Shown here: positions 60,892 to 64,000 of the stretch, one piece after another
Layout of the letters: the number at the start of each line of letters is the position of its first letter
How positions within the stretch are numbered: the stretch's first letter is position 1
From: Spirosoma radiotolerans
Lineage (GTDB): Bacteria; Bacteroidota; Bacteroidia; Cytophagales; Spirosomataceae
NCBI RefSeq assembly: GCF_000974425.1
Contig: NZ_CP010429.1
Coordinates: 5,317,501-5,381,500, forward strand
Reading direction: 5' to 3'
DNA length: 64,000 nucleotides
Position numbers and translations under genes: made by a program
Notes under the pieces: model-generated
Seen by the model: the letters and a program-made list of their open reading frames with translations, nothing else
Told to the model about the DNA's origin: nothing
The model's database searches: none

Positions 60892-61058
60892 TGAGGGTCA
60901 AAAACAATGCCGCTCAGCTTAACGGTAACCCCGTCAAAGTCGCCGTTACTGGTGAAAGTGCGGGAGGGTACATGGCCATCACCGTGAGCATGATGGCCCG
61001 CGACCGGGGGCTAGGCCTGCCCATTCACGCTCTGTCGGTTTTCCCCGTGGCCAACAAT
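60892..61058 (+). pseudogene. Alpha/beta-hydrolase (esterase) fragment
   Basis: The frame reads VKNNAAQLNGNPVKVAVTGESAGGYM and on to MARDRGLGLPIHALSVFPVANN. This is the nucleophile-elbow segment (GESAGG) of alpha/beta-hydrolase fold-3 esterases. Nothing upstream of the NAAQLNG part or downstream of the VFPVANN strand is recognisable. It is a deletion remnant of about 55 codons and the 99-codon frame around it has only a GTG start in the palindrome region. Confidence 0.7.
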
Positions 61059-61208
61059 TTCTTATTTTATTGGAAGGCAAACGACCACTTTTCATCAACC
61101 GATTGAATTCATTGCTCTTCTACCCCTTTTTGACTAAACTATACATAGGTCTGGATAAACCTAACCCGTGATGACGTCCCAATTTTGTCCATCAAAACAA
61201 AAAGTCAG

Positions 61209-61985
61209 ATGGACATCAAAAACAGCACGATACTCATTACCGGCGGAACCAGTGGCATTGGTCTGGAACTGGCTAAACAGCTACTGACCCAGGGCGCTTC
61301 TACCCTTATTATTACTGGCCGGGACGCCGACAGGCTTAGTAAGATTCAAACAGAACTCCCTCAGATTTATACCATTCAGAGTGATGTCAGTAAACCAGAA
61401 GATATTAGAAACTTATATACCTTCGTAACCAAGCAGTTTCCCACACTCAATATGATCATCAATAACGCGGGTATCATGCGTAACCTTGATGTGCGGGACG
61501 CTAGTCTGAGCCTGGAGACTATAACCGCTGAGATCGATATAAATCTTTCCGGTATCATTCGAATGGTGCATCAATTCCTTCCCCATCTACTTACCAAGCC
61601 GTCGGCTGCCATCGTGAATGTCTCTTCGGGTTTAGCGTTCATTCCGTTTCCGGTATCGCCAATTTATAGTGCTGCCAAGGCAGGCGTTCACGCCTACACA
61701 CAGGTATTACGGCTGCAATTAAAAGAAACCAACGTAGAGGTCATTGAATTGGCCCCACCCGCCACCGACACACCTTTAGGCGATCCTTTCAAAGGGTTGG
61801 TCGATAGCGGGATGAATATGATAACGGATAAACTAGTTAAGCTCGCCATTAAAGGCATTATGAATGGTACGAGTGAAATCAAACCCGGTTTAGCTAAAGT
61901 GCTAAAAGCGATGAGTCGGATTGCGCCGAATATCACCCTAAACATGCTTGATTCAAGTATCCAAAAAGCAAAAGCTCGAAATTGA
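61209..61985 (+). CDS. Short-chain dehydrogenase/reductase (DltE-like)
   Basis: The ATG at 61209 (MDIKNSTILITGGTSG) is preferred to an in-frame TTG at 61185, giving 258 aa. The NAD(P) motif is TGGTSGIGLELAK, NNAG is present in IINNAGIMRNL, and the catalytic Ser/Tyr/Lys lie in VNVSSGLAFIPFPVSPIYSAAKAG. The best guess is an oxidoreductase of the DltE-like group. The substrate is unknown. An AraC-type regulator remnant follows immediately on the same strand. Confidence 0.9.
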   Translation: MDIKNSTILITGGTSGIGLELAKQLLTQGASTLIITGRDADRLSKIQTELPQIYTIQSDVSKPEDIRNLYTFVTKQFPTLNMIINNAGIMRNLDVRDASLSLETITAEIDINLSGIIRMVHQFLPHLLTKPSAAIVNVSSGLAFIPFPVSPIYSAAKAGVHAYTQVLRLQLKETNVEVIELAPPATDTPLGDPFKGLVDSGMNMITDKLVKLAIKGIMNGTSEIKPGLAKVLKAMSRIAPNITLNMLDSSIQKAKARN

Positions 61986-62910
61986 ATCCCCAATAGCAAC
62001 TACAATACCGCTTCGAGTAAAGTCGATCACCGATTTCCACCGGGTGACCGGTTTGCCTTCCCCACTTCACCCGCTGATCAGCCTAGTCGACTATTCCCTC
62101 ATCTGGAATGCGCAGGGCAACAATCCAGCCAGCGCCGTCTTCGATTTTTACTCGATTTCGGTAAAGCGCGATTTGATTGGTAAGCTTATGTATGGGCAAC
62201 AGCCTTATGATTTTGATGAAGGAGTTATGTACTTTCTGGCTCCCGGGAAGTGCTGCGCATAGAAACGGTCGAAGATACGACCGGCAAGCCATCGGGTTGG
62301 CTGCTGCTGATCCATCCCGATTTTCTGTGGAACACCCCTTTATCGAAAAACATCAGTCGCCACGATTTTTTCGGCTATGCTTGTCATGAGGCCCTTTTTC
62401 TATCGGAAAAGAAGAGGAAATTATTCATGGAATCAGTCAAAACATTAGTCGGGAGATCCAGGGTAATATCGATCAGTTCTCGCATCAAATCATTATTACC
62501 CAACTGGAAGGCCTTCTTCGCTTGCCGATCGGTTTTACAACCGTCAATTCATTACGCGACGTATCAGTAGTCATCGGATGCTTTCGCAACTAGAAGCCTT
62601 ATTAGACAACTATTTTAATCAAAATGAACAAGTGCTCAATGGGGCTACGTCGGTTCAGTACGTTTCCGAAAAACTTAACGTGTCACCCAATTATTTAAGC
62701 GGCCTGCTCAAAACACTGACCGGACAAAGTACCCAGCAACACGTTCACGAAAAACTAATCGCCCTCGCCAAACAAAAGCTGTCTACCACGGACCTAACGG
62801 TAAGCGAAATCGCTTACGAACTAGGCTTCGAACACCTGCCATCCTTCAGCAAGTTATTCAAAAATAAAACCAACCAGTCTCCGCTTGAATTTAGGCGGGC
62901 GTTTCAGTAA
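61986..62910 (+). pseudogene. AraC-family regulator with three frameshifts
   Basis: The reading is continuous only across three frames. Part 1 (to about 62247) has ITDFHRVTGLPSPLHPLISL and VFDFYSISVKRDLIGKLMYGQQ up to a DFDEGVMYFLAPG strand. A one-base loss shifts to LRIETVEDTTGKPSGWLLLIHPDFLWNTPL. Another loss near 62406-62414 shifts to EEIIHGISQNISREIQGNID. A third near 62522 shifts to ADRFYNRQFITRRISSHRML and then the AraC helix-turn-helix (YVSEKLNVSPNYLSGLLKTLTGQSTQQ, LTVSEIAYELGFEHLPSFSKLF), ending at 62910. No frame contains stops outside the shift points. Confidence 0.8.
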
Positions 62911-63089
62911 GTGCCTGAATGAATGAGCAAATACATGAATACTACGTCGTCCCAAGCGGGAACCTATTCATGATCGTTTCCTTGTCTCACTGGGGAGCCA
63001 TTAATGAGAATGGGCCTTTTAGAAAACCAAGCTTATTTTTTAATATTTGTCTAACTCAAGCCGTAGGGTACGGTTCATAGCGGTGTCTC
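62911..63089. other. Short convergent gap
   Basis: No gene and no strong hairpin were seen between the AraC remnant and the DUF4932 gene. Confidence 0.4.
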
Positions 63090-64000
63090 TTAATTTATCA
63101 CTTCTGGCTTGAGTCGTGCCCATTTTTTTAGCAAGATGGGAAAGTAAGCGGCAAAGCTTGAATAGGTCCTCGTTTGAATATAGTCCTCCAGAATCAGTTG
63201 AGCCAGCTGATCGGTGTACACGAAGCCGCTCCGCTGCTCGGCCACCAGTCGCTGCTGGGCTTGCTGAGGGGACCGGTAAGCCCGGCTAAGCGCCGTCGCA
63301 ATGGCTCGTACCAGTGACTCATCGACGAAGTGCGGCCAGTCGGTGATATTCTGTCGACTCAATAGCTCATTTGGGCGCATTAGATAGCTCAGCGAGTCGA
63401 TCTGGGCTCGGTATGCTTGCTGAATTGGATTCGTGTACACGTGGCTCCCCTCATGCCAAACCAGGTTGTACACGTCTGCCTCGAAGGTAGGGTCAATCGT
63501 CGGTTTGGCCTGCCGATTCCAATACCCCTGTTGGTAGACGATGTACTGACCGTATGTCGGCGACAGCGTCTTGGTCATGATGGCGTGCGCCCCCGCACTG
63601 TTGAGCGGATCTAAACAGATGTACCACCGACTGGCCGTCGGTTGGTGGAAAAATGATTCTAATTTCTGTACTACCCCCGCCGAATCGACCTGTCGGCGGT
63701 AAGCTTGTCCCCAACGATCGTAGTCGGCTTGATGGGACTGGTAGAAGGCGGCAAATTGACTCTGCTGGGCGAAGTCTATACACAGTGTCAGATAGCGGGT
63801 TAAATCGGAACGGGAAAAGTTGTTGAGCCAGTATGTCGAATCAGGTATGGTAAACGATGTTGGGTGTAGTGGATGGTCGAAGCACCAGCCCAGTTCGGGT
63901 AGATCGTAGCCAAAGCGGGCGTCGGAGTTGAAGAGAAACAGGACGGCTGGGTGGTTACGAAATTGAGCAAAATGAGCACGAACGGCCGTTCGATAAGGGG
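63090..64000 (-). CDS. DUF4932-type protein, partial at the window edge
   Basis: The frame is open from the right edge of the window to the stop at 63090-63092, about 303 codons, with no start inside. An ATG at 63578 is internal: residues before it (FFHQPTASRWYICLDPLNSAG, AHAIMTKTL) belong to the protein. It contains HEGSHVY, a candidate HExxH-type zinc site, with the second half carrying NITDWPHFVDESLVRAIATALSR. DUF4932 proteins are uncharacterised putative metallo-peptidase-like proteins of Bacteroidetes. The N terminus, and any signal peptide, lies beyond the window. Confidence 0.65.
   Translation of the reverse strand, partial: PYRTAVRAHFAQFRNHPAVLFLFNSDARFGYDLPELGWCFDHPLHPTSFTIPDSTYWLNNFSRSDLTRYLTLCIDFAQQSQFAAFYQSHQADYDRWGQAYRRQVDSAGVVQKLESFFHQPTASRWYICLDPLNSAGAHAIMTKTLSPTYGQYIVYQQGYWNRQAKPTIDPTFEADVYNLVWHEGSHVYTNPIQQAYRAQIDSLSYLMRPNELLSRQNITDWPHFVDESLVRAIATALSRAYRSPQQAQQRLVAEQRSGFVYTDQLAQLILEDYIQTRTYSSFAAYFPILLKKWARLKPEVIN

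Overview
The window looks like chromosome from a Cytophagales bacterium (Bacteroidetes), closest in feel to Spirosoma and relatives. The reasons are the protein families present (long-form NusB, SusC-type receptor remnant, Crp/Fnr and AraC regulators of Bacteroidetes type, DUF4136 and Ferritin_2 proteins), TAnnTTTG -7 promoter boxes, few Shine-Dalgarno sequences, and many GTG starts. Base composition is moderately balanced. No rRNA, tRNA, CRISPR array, intact insertion sequence or prophage was recognised. Genus assignment is an inference.

Layout. 0-5 kb: a BioF-like aminotransferase overlapping a dipeptide epimerase, then a minus-strand cassette of a 72-aa Cys-ended small protein, a six-helix membrane protein, a histidine kinase and a LuxR-type regulator. 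5-10 kb: purQ, a decayed Uma2 nuclease remnant, an ArsR/old-yellow-enzyme pair, a DJ-1/PfpI protein, a VOC protein and a DinB protein. 10-14 kb: a probable Crp/Fnr redox regulon (DUF308 membrane protein, mercuric-reductase-like flavoprotein, the Crp/Fnr regulator, peroxiredoxin-like protein) with matching 18-bp palindromes in front of two of the transcripts. 14-22.7 kb: ABC exporter, then a housekeeping run nusB-ytxH-DUF1573-yajC-ybbR-coaE, an amidase and a DUF4136 lipoprotein.

22.7-32.4 kb: a nucleotidyltransferase, then a tyrosine/phenylalanine catabolic cluster (hmgA, hppD, phhA, MarR regulator, fahA, flavin-reductase-like protein) interrupted by a divergent beta-helix/PDZ secreted protein. 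Phenylalanine would be hydroxylated to tyrosine, transaminated elsewhere, and carried through homogentisate to fumarate and acetoacetate. Maleylacetoacetate isomerase is not in the window. 32.4-38 kb: two GH13 enzymes flank tandem DUF421 proteins with zinc ribbons. 38-43 kb: TetR, two exported ferritin-like proteins, an exported unknown, and a histidine kinase with a separate response regulator. 43-44.5 kb: an AT-rich, gene-poor stretch with a SusC-type receptor remnant. 44.5-53.7 kb: gamma-glutamyltransferase, ABC permease, decayed HxlR regulator, fatty-acid desaturase, CFA-synthase-like methyltransferase, transglutaminase and GlgE. 54-64 kb: AhpD-like protein, ECF sigma factor with small proteins, a 1139-aa hybrid kinase with two kinase cores, an alpha/beta-hydrolase fragment, an SDR, a triply frameshifted AraC regulator, and a DUF4932 protein running off the edge.

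Intergenic gaps are rich in long hairpins. Some are simple bidirectional terminators between convergent genes. Others form repeat families: a REP-like GGCTCCAGCC type, and two types that sit directly before start codons. The best candidates for something undescribed are the small-protein/membrane/kinase cassette at 2.3-4.7 kb, the palindrome-defined Crp/Fnr regulon at 10.5-14.1 kb, the hairpin families abutting start codons, and an orphan terminator in a divergent gap near 5.0 kb.
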